Positions 56,232-64,000 of a stretch of DNA of 64,000 nucleotides are shown here, in pieces. Position numbers and translations under genes: made by a program. The stretch comes from Acidobacteriota bacterium. GTDB lineage: Bacteria; Acidobacteriota; Blastocatellia; Pyrinomonadales; Pyrinomonadaceae. The DNA is taken from positions 62,001 to 126,000 of the forward strand of contig JAOAPY010000023.1 of assembly GCA_025463135.1 (NCBI GenBank). The letters are read 5' to 3'. The notes beneath the pieces are model-generated. The model made no database searches. It was given only the letters and a program-made list of their open reading frames with translations, and was not told the origin of the DNA. Position 1 is the first letter of the stretch. Each line of letters starts with the position of its first letter.

Positions 56232-57299
56232 TTACCTCCTGCTAATTTGAGTCAATCCACGTCGGCCCGACGCTGTAATACTTGTTGGAGCCATAAAAGG
56301 GCGGCCTGGAAACGAATAATCGCCGGATGTCTTATGACACCACGATATAGATGTTCCCGGTAAGAAGCAGTTGTAGTTACAGTATGGCACGACGATATAT
56401 CTCAACGCTGACCCACGAAGAATACTGTCTGCCGCGCCGCCGACACATTCTGTGAGGCGGTCGTGCAAACAACTACCTCCCTGATGATCCATACTCAATA
56501 AGTCACTGAGCGCGAATCCGATGTCTCGCCTCAAGTAACAGAAGTGAACATTAAGTTCGGGTTCGACGCGAACGTAATCACCGAACTCCTCCAAGCATGT
56601 TTCGCGGTGAGCACAGCTCGAACACGGCTCACTGGATCGATCTACCTGGTCACTCAATTTCACTTCGACAATGCCGTTACCTGGTAGGTGGTAGCGCAAA
56701 CGCCCCCTTCCTATCTCTCCTGCTACATGCTCGATATATCTTGTGCGAGGTAAAACGTATTCGCGCACAACCTGTCGCCAATCAGTGTATGTGTCTGAGT
56801 AGACTTCGGCGATCTCAGGTGTCCACATAAGATCATAAAGCTTAAGGCGCATGCCATATCTGCATATAAAATCTAGCTGTGTTGGAAGGTCGTTCGTCGA
56901 TCCTCTTAGTAGGACCCGGTTGAAGGAGATGGGCAGCCCAACCCGGGCGGCGGCCTCGATGCCTCGGTAGAAGGTGTCGTAGTCGCCGTGCCCCGAGATC
57001 TCGCGGTATCGATCAGGAGCCGTGGTATGCCAGCTAATTCGAAGTAGCGAGAGTCCCGCAGTCTTCAACTCCGCTGCATTTTTCTCGAGTTGACTCCCGT
57101 TGGTCGTCATTGTTACGCGAACACCGGACTCTACAAGTCCACGGACGAGATCTGACGGCGTCAGTTTGCCGTCTCGCCACAAGAGAGGCTCCAAAGCACC
57201 AAGTTCAACCTCCCGCCGGCCACCTGCGGCAATCCACAAGCGCGCCACCGCAATAGCATCATCGTACCGTAGGGGATTTCGGTTGCTTGAGACTTTCAT
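56232..57299 (-). CDS. Radical SAM protein with C-terminal cysteine motif (circularly permuted)
   Basis: 355 residues. It starts in the middle of a normal MoaA-like fold: VELGALEPLLW (E37-P38 at the GGEP position, glycines lost), RVTMTTNGSQL, LLRISWHTT, ISFNRVLLRGSTND. An auxiliary Cys set follows at C226, C229, C235 and C254. The expected first strand and cluster motif, ALRYIVVPYCNYNCF ... SWCHK, come last, with Cys at 307, 311 and 321 (spacing C-x3-C-x9-C). Nothing after them repeats the core, so the parts are complete but permuted. It lies 9 bp after the kinase gene. The substrate is unknown. Confidence 0.8.
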   Translation of the reverse strand: MKVSSNRNPLRYDDAIAVARLWIAAGGRREVELGALEPLLWRDGKLTPSDLVRGLVESGVRVTMTTNGSQLEKNAAELKTAGLSLLRISWHTTAPDRYREISGHGDYDTFYRGIEAAARVGLPISFNRVLLRGSTNDLPTQLDFICRYGMRLKLYDLMWTPEIAEVYSDTYTDWRQVVREYVLPRTRYIEHVAGEIGRGRLRYHLPGNGIVEVKLSDQVDRSSEPCSSCAHRETCLEEFGDYVRVEPELNVHFCYLRRDIGFALSDLLSMDHQGGSCLHDRLTECVGGAADSILRGSALRYIVVPYCNYNCFLPGTSISWCHKTSGDYSFPGRPFMAPTSITASGRRGLTQISRR

Positions 57300-57308
57300 C
57301 TTGGGGTC

Positions 57309-57902
57309 TTACTGCAGTACCTCACTGACGTCTATCAGAGAAATGATTCGTTCCACCGTCGTGTCAGCATCTAGGGTTGTCGTGTCAATCACGTTGAGAT
57401 CAAAACTGCAGAACTCGCGCTGCACTGAAGCCAAGTAGAGTCTGTTGCACTCCAAAGCGCTGTCATGGCGTGAGATTTCTGCACCTCGTTCCGTCAAACG
57501 TTTCAACCTCTCAGACTCATCGGCAATGAGAAGGAAAGTCTTGTCTGGTCCCAATAGCGTTGTCGGAATTGTGTAACCGCGGAAGCGTTCATTCATTGCA
57601 GCGTGGTAAGCTAAAGTCGAGAAAACGTAACGGTCACACACAACTGGCTGCAGAACGCGGAGTCTGCGTATTTCTGTAGAGGCGAACGCCACTGCACTCA
57701 AATAAAAGTAGAACCTCGCGTATTCATCTGCATTCGTATCGATGGCCGCTCGTATGGAGTCGTAAGGTGCTGGAGGGGTCTTATAGTAGATACCGCCGAG
57801 AGAGACGGCGAGTTTCCGCGCGACGGTGCTCTTGCCGACGCCGTCAACTCCCTCTATGCAAATAAACGGATGTGGTCTTGTCGAAGGCTCGCTAGTAATC
57901 AT
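57309..57902 (-). CDS. Thymidylate-kinase-like P-loop kinase
   Basis: 197 residues. P-loop GVDGVGKST near the N-terminus after a short extension, DRY-type motif VCDRYVFSTLAYHAA, and a LID-like stretch RLTERGAEISRHD. The overall plan is that of dTMP kinases, but the substrate-binding residues differ (YYKTPPAPYDSIR instead of the usual REPGGT), so the substrate may be another nucleoside phosphate or small molecule. It overlaps the regulator stop by 4 bp (ATGA). Probably a metabolic partner of the radical SAM enzyme. Confidence 0.88.
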   Translation of the reverse strand: MITSEPSTRPHPFICIEGVDGVGKSTVARKLAVSLGGIYYKTPPAPYDSIRAAIDTNADEYARFYFYLSAVAFASTEIRRLRVLQPVVCDRYVFSTLAYHAAMNERFRGYTIPTTLLGPDKTFLLIADESERLKRLTERGAEISRHDSALECNRLYLASVQREFCSFDLNVIDTTTLDADTTVERIISLIDVSEVLQ

Positions 57903-58921
57903 GTGCGCCCTCCTTTTTGATCTAGAACGGTCATCTTTGTGCTAGAGGACATGCCTCCTGTGAGCCGAATTGCCGTCTTCTCGTCAATTACTACCGCGTT
58001 TACAATTCGCGACCGCAGCGCTATTTCGAGTGCCGGAATCTTGTGCGGGCCGCCCGCAATACACACAACAGTCTTGTCCGGCCTGGATGCCATGTCCTTC
58101 AATTGTGCAATCGATACTGTCCTGAACAATGACGCTATTTCTTCTCCAGCGTCGTCGAAATAGTTATAGTTAATGCCACCGGCTGCCTTTTCCTCGATCA
58201 ATTTGGTCTTTGCAATGCCGGCGCGATCGAGCAGCGGAATTAGTTCAGCGACGGGTTCTGACCCGCCTAGGCCAACAAACGCCGCCGAAGAGTTCCTTGC
58301 TTGCGCCAAGACTGCGTCAACCTCCGGGATGGATCGTTCCACGAGTTCTTTGAAGACCCGTCTTGCAGTCTTATCCTTCGGTGGTGGCAACATTCCAATG
58401 ACTGACGCCCGCGCTTTTGGAGAAGACTTGTAAAAGAGGAGAGCGGCAAGGAACGCTGCGTCGACAAACTCAATTAAAGGTCCGCGTCCGACAAGCGCCA
58501 TTGGAGCTATATGAATGCTTCGCGGGTACGTAGGGATAGCGTCGACCATAGCTTTCAATGACCCGCCACCTCCGATCCCAATGCTCGATCCTGGTGTCGC
58601 TAACTCTTCGAAGAGCTCCGCAGCGACCTGGCCCAGCATCTCTTTCTGCCGTTCGTAGTCGGCTGAGCTTGGTGCGACACGAGCGAGCCTGAGCGAAAAC
58701 TTGGAGGCCAGCGTATTCTCCAATTGTGCGAAGTCTCTTCTTTCAACAATGCTGATCCGCACGATTCCTCGCGCTAATGCCTCATCGATTAATCGCTTCA
58801 CGTGAGTCACCGAGACTCCGAGATGGTCTGCAATTTGGCTTTTGGTACAGTGATCCTCATAGTGCATGCGCGCGCACTCAACCAAGAGTTCAATTTTGTC
58901 TTTTTTCAGACGTCTGGCCAT
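57899..58921 (-). CDS. SorC-family transcriptional regulator
   Basis: 340 residues. N-terminal HTH (SQIADHLGVSVTHVKRLIDEA, read here as QIADHLGVSVTHVKRLIDE) and a large C-terminal sugar-phosphate-type effector domain (IGIGGGGSLKAMVDAIP ... FVGLGGSEPVAELIPLL ... CIAGGPHKIPALEIAL). Known members bind phosphorylated sugars such as deoxyribose-5-phosphate. It is the first gene of the four-gene operon and is read almost without a leader from its own promoter. Inverted repeats just upstream are candidate operators, so it probably controls its own operon. Confidence 0.92.
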   Translation of the reverse strand: MARRLKKDKIELLVECARMHYEDHCTKSQIADHLGVSVTHVKRLIDEALARGIVRISIVERRDFAQLENTLASKFSLRLARVAPSSADYERQKEMLGQVAAELFEELATPGSSIGIGGGGSLKAMVDAIPTYPRSIHIAPMALVGRGPLIEFVDAAFLAALLFYKSSPKARASVIGMLPPPKDKTARRVFKELVERSIPEVDAVLAQARNSSAAFVGLGGSEPVAELIPLLDRAGIAKTKLIEEKAAGGINYNYFDDAGEEIASLFRTVSIAQLKDMASRPDKTVVCIAGGPHKIPALEIALRSRIVNAVVIDEKTAIRLTGGMSSSTKMTVLDQKGGRT

Positions 58922-58928
58922 AGGTCAA

Positions 58929-58957
58929 ATCGTAATGATTGTTCTAAATTTAGTCAA
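58929..58957 (-). promoter_or_regulatory. Promoter of the SorC operon, near-leaderless
   Basis: On the minus strand, -35 TTGACT (58957-58952), 17-bp spacer, -10 TACGAT (58934-58929). The ATG of the regulator begins 7 bp after the -10 box, so the transcript should start at or next to the start codon. No ribosome site is present. Confidence 0.7.
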
Positions 58958-58998
58958 GCCTTTTAAAGCTCTAACTCGTTGTGCAATAAGGGTTAAAT

Positions 58999-59049
58999 GT
59001 GACGTTAAAATTAACACTGGTTACGTCAATATTAACGTTAAAAGTAACC
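58999..59049. promoter_or_regulatory. Cluster of inverted repeats, candidate SorC operators
   Basis: Overlapping symmetric elements: GTTAA/TTAAC at 59004-59015, TTAACGTTAA at 59032-59041, TGACGT/ACGTCA at 59000-59005 and 59023-59028, and GGTTAC/GTAACC at 59019-59024 and 59044-59049. They lie about 45-95 bp upstream of the -35 box, in AT-rich DNA. SorC regulators often bind two spaced palindromes as tetramers. Confidence 0.6.
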
Positions 59050-59165
59050 TTTTCTGCGGTGTGGTGCTAACTTCTTTGGTTGGCGAGGTTTTAGGCGATC
59101 AAAGTAATGTAGTGTGGGGCGAAATGTAGTCTCCGACTCGGAGCATTCGGTGGCAGGCAACAAGC

Positions 59166-61550
59166 TTAGCGTGCCCTGACTTCGCGTTCTTGTGAGTGAT
59201 TTGCTCCTCGAGCTAGTTCCAAATGTTTTTCTCTTATCGCCGCATCGTTCTGTTGTTCGGCGTAGATTTCCAGACTGATCTTCTCCTTGTCAGTAAACTG
59301 CGGCTCGCGATTTTTTGCTTCCGAAGCGAACTCGCGGGCGGATGCGTGATAGTTCGAAGCCTTATCAAAGTCATTGACAAGCCGACCATGGTGTTCTAAC
59401 GCAGCAGATTTGACACTGTGCCGATGATCGCGCTGTTCACGTGATTCAAGAATTGTTCGTGCAAGATAATCTGTGAGGTTCCGCGCTTCGACTTCACGCA
59501 GTGTTCCGGTTTGGTGATTGCCAAGGTGCAATGATGCAACCTTCTTACTTTCTAGAAAATGTTCGAGTCGCTCCTTTGCTTGCTCGACAGCTAAGCCCGA
59601 CATTATCTCTCGCGCAACCGCCCTCCCTTCCCAATTGATGTCGGAATCACTCCTGGCGGCGCGCTTTTCCCATTCGTGCACTTCTCGCAATAGGTTTGAA
59701 TCGCGGAGCGTTTCGGCGCTCGCTTCGATTGCATTGATTTGATGGCGTTCGTATCGTGGGTCAGGCAGGGTCAGGCCATTCTGCGATCGAGAACGTTGCT
59801 CAGGTGCATGAGCATTCTCCAAAACATCGAGCACTTCACGCGCCAGATCACGGTCTTCAATGAGCGGGTGGCGGCGTTGTTCAATTTGTCGAACGATTTC
59901 ATCCCGGACGTTGCTGAGGTGTTCAACGTCGGCAGATGCTTGCTGCCTTGCGGCCTGTGAATAGTTCATCCGTGCCAGCGAGCGCCAGTTAAGATGTGCC
60001 GCGCGTTCGGGTATCAGCTTTGTGTCTTCCCGCCGACGAGCGATCTGCTTGTCTAACGCAGCAAGTGACCAGCGATCTCCTCCAACTTCATAAGTCGTCA
60101 AGTGGACGGACGCTTCAAAATTCTCCAGCCTGGCGCTGCGAGCCATGAGGTCGGCACGCACAACGTTGAGTTGAGCGCCAAGTATTGCGGCCTCTTCATC
60201 AGTGCGCGCAGGCGCATTGTGTTCTCGCGCTAGGGTCAACCTAAGTTTTTCCAGTTCCAAGACTCTTTCTGGAAGATTCAACCTGACCGCTTGGTTCTGC
60301 AGTTCCGACAGAGTATCCCGAGACAAAATCGGCTCTAGTCGTCTATCAGCAGGCATCTCATAACGCTTAATGATACTTTCTTCGATCTTAGCCAAGTTGC
60401 CGCGTAGAGAGCCCACATCTTTTCCAAGGGCAGCAATCTTATTCTCTCTCGCTTCCACAAGTTGTTTTAGCGTGTCGGCGTGTCCAGCGATATCAGCTTC
60501 AATAAATTCGTTGCGGACCGCATGATTCCCTTGAGCAAATCGTGCCGCGCGTGCGGCGGCTCGGCGTCTAACATCAAGTTCGGATATATTTCGTTCCTCA
60601 GAAGTCGATTGATCGACGACTTCAAACCTGTAGGTCTGACCATGTTGGACGGCTCGGTCGTGCCACGCCTCAGCAAAAGTTAGACGGAATTCGAACTCCA
60701 AGTGTTTTCCAATCGCAACGCGCAAATCATTGTTGCGATCCTCAGTCGACTGTTCGTTTGGATTCCAGCTGGTTGAAATCTGTGCGTGCTCTATTGAAGC
60801 AATCGGACGTCGAGTTTTATTTGGTCGCATCTGCTGTCGATTCGAATCTATTTCGTCGCTTCTTTCTAGAGACTGAATGTTCCTGTTGAGGTCTGACTCC
60901 TCCCTGGCCTTCTGGTACTTGCGGGCAAGCCTGTCCCAAATTTCTGCCGGCGTTAGTTGAGGTTGCTTCTCTTTGGATTCAATATATAGAGCCTGTTGTT
61001 TCTCGATCGCCGCGAGGAACCTGTCTCCGACGCGTCCATTAACGATGACCTCTTTTCCGTTTTCGATTGCTCGGTGAGGAAGCAAAGGTTTCGGTATCCG
61101 AGCTATCCTTCTCACCCAACCAGTTTCTCGTTCAACGATCTCCTTACTTATAACAATGTGAGCATGCGGGTTCTGGGAGTTGCGATGTATGCCAGCAACC
61201 CAAGTGAGTTCTTCGGCGTTAAGTTCCGCAGCCATCCCTTTCATTGCCTCGCGAACTGCCTCACGAAATCGCTCCTGCTTGTCATGTTCATTCGCACCTA
61301 ACTTGTCGAAATCTTCCGTTTCGATCATTACAGAGAAGTGAATGAGATCATTCTTTTCAGGCCGCCCTTGGACAGGATCGAGAATGCGGTCGGCACGATG
61401 GTATGAGAGATTGTCCTGGTCATCGCTGAATAGACGTCGAGAGCCGGGACCCTCACGTTCCAGGTCTTTGTCCCGCTCCGCGATATAGCGGGTGATACGG
61501 CTGCCGCCGGAGCCGCCGCCGGTAGAGAGGATATGAAAGAAGACTCCCAT
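59166..61550 (-). CDS. Conjugative relaxase
   Basis: 794 residues. The N-terminal 250 residues hold a Mob-type relaxase: metal-binding His motif IHRNSQNPHAHIVIS (H-x7-H-x-H, near 120-130) and upstream aromatic or charged residues (HFSVMIETEDFDKL). The rest is a long, highly charged helical region with repeated coiled-coil character, as in large relaxases. It should nick oriT and lead the DNA strand into the recipient. It lies 5 bp from the downstream stop of a small membrane protein, same strand. The transfer origin is not identified. Confidence 0.85.
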   Translation of the reverse strand: MGVFFHILSTGGGSGGSRITRYIAERDKDLEREGPGSRRLFSDDQDNLSYHRADRILDPVQGRPEKNDLIHFSVMIETEDFDKLGANEHDKQERFREAVREAMKGMAAELNAEELTWVAGIHRNSQNPHAHIVISKEIVERETGWVRRIARIPKPLLPHRAIENGKEVIVNGRVGDRFLAAIEKQQALYIESKEKQPQLTPAEIWDRLARKYQKAREESDLNRNIQSLERSDEIDSNRQQMRPNKTRRPIASIEHAQISTSWNPNEQSTEDRNNDLRVAIGKHLEFEFRLTFAEAWHDRAVQHGQTYRFEVVDQSTSEERNISELDVRRRAAARAARFAQGNHAVRNEFIEADIAGHADTLKQLVEARENKIAALGKDVGSLRGNLAKIEESIIKRYEMPADRRLEPILSRDTLSELQNQAVRLNLPERVLELEKLRLTLAREHNAPARTDEEAAILGAQLNVVRADLMARSARLENFEASVHLTTYEVGGDRWSLAALDKQIARRREDTKLIPERAAHLNWRSLARMNYSQAARQQASADVEHLSNVRDEIVRQIEQRRHPLIEDRDLAREVLDVLENAHAPEQRSRSQNGLTLPDPRYERHQINAIEASAETLRDSNLLREVHEWEKRAARSDSDINWEGRAVAREIMSGLAVEQAKERLEHFLESKKVASLHLGNHQTGTLREVEARNLTDYLARTILESREQRDHRHSVKSAALEHHGRLVNDFDKASNYHASAREFASEAKNREPQFTDKEKISLEIYAEQQNDAAIREKHLELARGANHSQEREVRAR

Positions 61551-61555
61551 AGGAG

Positions 61556-62098
61556 TTATTTCGACTTTCGAGAAAGCGGCTCTTGTTTGATCATCCCGAG
61601 AAGGGCGAGTTGACTATACGTGGGAGTGCCAGATACGGCGGCTACTTCCTTCAGGTCGAATGCGGGACCTTTCCATTTCTCTCGATCATCCGGCGTCAGA
61701 ATCAAGAAATAGGTGTTGGCTTCTTCCGGGTTTGGCCCAACTGGGATGGCCCACATCGTAGAGCGGGTCGGACTTATGAAGGTGTAAAGATAGTAGTAGT
61801 TTCGAATGACGACCGAACGCCCTTCCAGACCGTAAGCAGGTGGTTTCGGATGTTTCCACACTGTTGCTTCGACCTCGTTGAAGGTGGGAGGAAACGTAGC
61901 GTTGACTTTCTGATACTGCCTGAGACCTTTGATGATGTTGAGAATGGGATCGATTTGAGGAATCTCAGCCTTTGCTTTCCATTCCGCTGCATAGGACGAA
62001 TAACCCCAAGCTCCTAAGTACGTGACGATCGCGATTAAAAGTAATCCATAAGCGAAACTGAATCGACGCTTTCCAGTCTTTCCTTCTACTCCGCGCAT
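61556..62098 (-). CDS. Single-pass membrane protein of the transfer region
   Basis: 180 residues. Basic N-terminus, one membrane helix (FAYGLLLIAIVTYLGAWGYSS), and an outer domain rich in Tyr and Pro (IRNYYYLYTFISPTRSTMW, PNPEEANTYFLILTPDDREKW). I do not recognise the family. It sits between the coupling protein and the relaxase, 5 bp from each, so it belongs to the same transfer operon. Confidence 0.75.
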   Translation of the reverse strand: MRGVEGKTGKRRFSFAYGLLLIAIVTYLGAWGYSSYAAEWKAKAEIPQIDPILNIIKGLRQYQKVNATFPPTFNEVEATVWKHPKPPAYGLEGRSVVIRNYYYLYTFISPTRSTMWAIPVGPNPEEANTYFLILTPDDREKWKGPAFDLKEVAAVSGTPTYSQLALLGMIKQEPLSRKSK

Positions 62099-62103
62099 CT
62101 GTT

Positions 62104-63999
62104 CTACGCCCCTAGCAACTCAACTTTTAGCGTCGGCCCACTCAGCCGTTTTTGAGTAATTGATTTCGGTCGCTCGCTACTTGATCCGACTACCGATTGA
62201 GGACCGGCGCCTGCTGTAGAGTCTGCAGTTACACTTTTCAACTTGGCTTCGCCATTCGATTCCTCAACTTCTCTTATCTTCTCCATTGCTGCCACGGCCA
62301 CAGCCAAAGGAGGCGGCGTCGCTAATGCTCGCTCAGGGGGAACCGCAATGTCACCTGTGTCACCGCGAGCTAGAAATCGAAACAGAATAGGATCGGCGGT
62401 ATCGATGATTGCAATACCTTGGCGATACTTAACCATTCTTCGCAGTTCAGGTGCTTGCCGGAGATCGCGTCGGCTTTCAGAGACGCGCTCAGCGTCATTA
62501 TTGGTGCCGGTCGCATCAACCTCGGTACGTGAAAGCACCGTTGTGGGGCCAAGCATGGCTGATGCGTAAGCGCCGGTCTCTGGATCAATTCCAGGGAGAA
62601 ATATCTGATTTCTCATTCCGGCTAACACTGCTTTACCGCCATTCTCCTGAAACTTCCTCTTGATTTGTGGAACGTCTTGGAATCCCAAGAGGTAAGGGGT
62701 GTTCCGAAATCTCCCAATCTTCAGCTTGTCTTGCAGCTTTGGCGGTGCAATATTCCCGGCTTCATCAAGTGCCATCAATACCGGAGTTGCGCCCCTCTTA
62801 GTGGATGCTTGCATCTCAATCGCGGCCAATCCGAAAAGCAACTCCAGCAGAATGTGATATTCGCTGGCCTGAGTCTCAGACATGACGACGTAAATGGCGG
62901 TACCAGGCTTGCGAAGGTCGGCAAGATCAATCTCCCGCACTCCGCGCCTCAGTTCTTCCGATGACGCGCTTTTCAATACGCGCATTGCGTTCGGCGAGCG
63001 CAAAGGCGCAATCTTGTTATTCAGGCCGGTAATTACACCGCCTTGGGTCTTCTCGGCATCCACCTTTGTAAAGTTACCCCATTCAAGTTTCGCTTCATGA
63101 TCTCTGGAGTTGTCCATGTCCTCGCCAAGCTTTTTCAAATCATTGAGCGATAGATACTCCTTGATCATCGGAAGTGTTGGATTGACTGCAATCGTCGGAA
63201 GGTGAAGACACAGCGCTTTCATCAATGCAGTCTCACCAGAAATCCAATAATGGGTACTGTCGTTGACCTTCATGTTTTCAGGTTCGTACCCCACAACAAT
63301 GGAGGCTATTGAGTGCGCTAGCTCGCCGTTGCCTAAGCAGCGCGGCAGCGGATTCCACAAGTCGGATAAATCAGGATTCTCCAAATCAATGCGGTAAACA
63401 TGATCGTAGTATCGGGCCGTGTGGGCGTATAGCTCCCCCTTTATATCCATGACTAGAACTGAACCCGACTGAGCCCAGTCTCGGAGGATATTCATGTAAA
63501 ACGTGGCTGACTTTCCTGAATTCGAAGGTCCAAAAAGACCGGTGTGAACGAGAAGATTTTCCAGCCTCAAGATTAGATCGTATTGACGAGGACTCAGCGC
63601 AGAACTGAGTCTGCCAATCCTTACTGCGCCACGAGGCAGGGGTTCGCTCGATGGATGAGCCAAACCCTTTGCCTTGAGATCTGCGATGCTCGCCCACCTC
63701 GCCGATCCATGAGTGAGTCGTTGGTTGATGCTGTAATACGGATAAGCCAGTGAGACTGATTCAAACACTCCAACCAAAGCGACCATGAATGCGCCAATCA
63801 GTACGAAGATCATCCACTTGAAACTGAGATTGATAAGTTGGCCAGATTTGAAGAATAGATAACCGGCAACAATACTACTTAGGAGCAAGGTGCCGCCTCG
63901 CGATAGGTCCTGAAGGAACCGCGTTGCGGCGTGGAATGAGTCAAGGTCTGGCTCGTCGGCTGGACGAGGGATGAAATAGTCAGCATCGATCCTTTCAAC
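62104..63999 (-). CDS. VirD4/TraG type IV coupling protein, 5' end outside window
   Basis: At least 631 residues; the frame is open to the right window edge, with acidic residues ADYFIPRPADEPDLDSF before the first in-window TTG candidate at 63888, so the start is beyond 64000. Two membrane helices precede an ATPase domain with Walker A GPSNSGKSATF, Walker B VLMALDEAGN and a later RNQIFLPGIDPETGAYAS stretch typical of the TraG family. It links relaxase-bound DNA to the secretion channel. The channel genes are not in view. Confidence 0.93.
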   Translation of the reverse strand, partial: VERIDADYFIPRPADEPDLDSFHAATRFLQDLSRGGTLLLSSIVAGYLFFKSGQLINLSFKWMIFVLIGAFMVALVGVFESVSLAYPYYSINQRLTHGSARWASIADLKAKGLAHPSSEPLPRGAVRIGRLSSALSPRQYDLILRLENLLVHTGLFGPSNSGKSATFYMNILRDWAQSGSVLVMDIKGELYAHTARYYDHVYRIDLENPDLSDLWNPLPRCLGNGELAHSIASIVVGYEPENMKVNDSTHYWISGETALMKALCLHLPTIAVNPTLPMIKEYLSLNDLKKLGEDMDNSRDHEAKLEWGNFTKVDAEKTQGGVITGLNNKIAPLRSPNAMRVLKSASSEELRRGVREIDLADLRKPGTAIYVVMSETQASEYHILLELLFGLAAIEMQASTKRGATPVLMALDEAGNIAPPKLQDKLKIGRFRNTPYLLGFQDVPQIKRKFQENGGKAVLAGMRNQIFLPGIDPETGAYASAMLGPTTVLSRTEVDATGTNNDAERVSESRRDLRQAPELRRMVKYRQGIAIIDTADPILFRFLARGDTGDIAVPPERALATPPPLAVAVAAMEKIREVEESNGEAKLKSVTADSTAGAGPQSVVGSSSERPKSITQKRLSGPTLKVELLGA

Positions 64000-64000
64000 T

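Larger units (their letters stand above)
40654..64000. mobile_element. Integrative conjugative element, left part, inserted at tRNA-Glu
   Basis: The left boundary is the 3' end of the tRNA-Glu gene. It begins with integrase and excisionase-like genes and later holds a relaxase and a VirD4/TraG coupling protein, the hallmarks of conjugation. Cargo and maintenance genes lie between: methyltransferase-helicase, ArdC, HNH-type protein, ATP ligase, SRAP and the SorC operon. I found no second copy of the tRNA 3' end, and no VirB-type secretion genes, before 64000. The element therefore continues past the window. Confidence 0.85.

Noticed and set aside
53000-64000. Right attachment site of the mobile element
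   Set aside because: No copy of the tRNA-Glu 3' sequence was seen by eye in the right part of the window.

Overview
The window looks like a piece of an Acidobacteriota chromosome, probably Blastocatellia or a relative. Support is by family recognition only: a large Oar-like TonB-dependent receptor with an N-terminal carboxypeptidase-like domain, a sortilin/BNR-repeat secreted protein, a VIT plus von Willebrand A protein, a DUF4388 protein, a DUF6941-like protein, a SGINGxV-repeat (DUF4097-like) protein, many single-gene units, and intergenic spaces packed with short palindromic repeats. No rRNA or other taxonomic marker is present, so the assignment is an inference.

Left part, about 1-40577, is ordinary chromosome. 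In order it holds an ABC-2 exporter (permease, ATPase, permease), a DUF6941-like protein, NAD-dependent DNA ligase (ligA), an M20 peptidase homologue with altered metal ligands, a GNAT protein overlapping a degenerate histidine kinase, a DUF4388-J-TPR protein coupled to an HD-GYP-like protein, an unknown protein, a two-component system, a fatty acid desaturase, an RRM protein, a small zinc-ribbon protein, an MFS transporter and a flavin-binding-split-barrel (PNPOx-like) protein. These are followed by a sortilin-like protein, a VanX-type dipeptidase, a PDZ protein, a SGINGxV-repeat protein, a lone receiver domain, a second GNAT protein, two tandem TPR paralogues, the TonB-dependent receptor, a class A beta-lactamase-like serine hydrolase, a Cys-rich membrane protein, a VIT/VWA protein and a TonB-like protein. 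At least six families of paired palindromic (REPIN-like) repeats occupy the gaps, with no transposase in view.

Right part, 40654 to the window end, is one boundary and the first 23 kb of an integrative conjugative element inserted at the 3' end of a tRNA-Glu(UUC) gene. It has a tyrosine integrase and excisionase-like protein at the boundary and a relaxase and a VirD4/TraG coupling protein at the far end. Between them lie an anti-restriction block (a 1466-residue methyltransferase-helicase resembling DarB-type proteins, and an ArdC-like protein), an HNH-type protein, a DNA-repair block (LigD-like ATP ligase with a coupled XRE regulator, and a SRAP protein), a candidate small RNA with its own promoter and terminator, and a four-gene operon.

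That operon (58921 down to 55720, minus strand) is the most unusual content. It encodes a SorC-type effector-binding regulator, a thymidylate-kinase-like P-loop kinase, a radical SAM protein whose cysteine motif sits at the C-terminus instead of the N-terminus (apparent circular permutation), and a GreA/GreB-like RNA polymerase factor. It is read from a near-consensus promoter that leaves almost no 5' leader, with dense inverted repeats just upstream. The arrangement suggests a regulated nucleotide- or RNA-linked system carried as cargo; its function is unknown to me.
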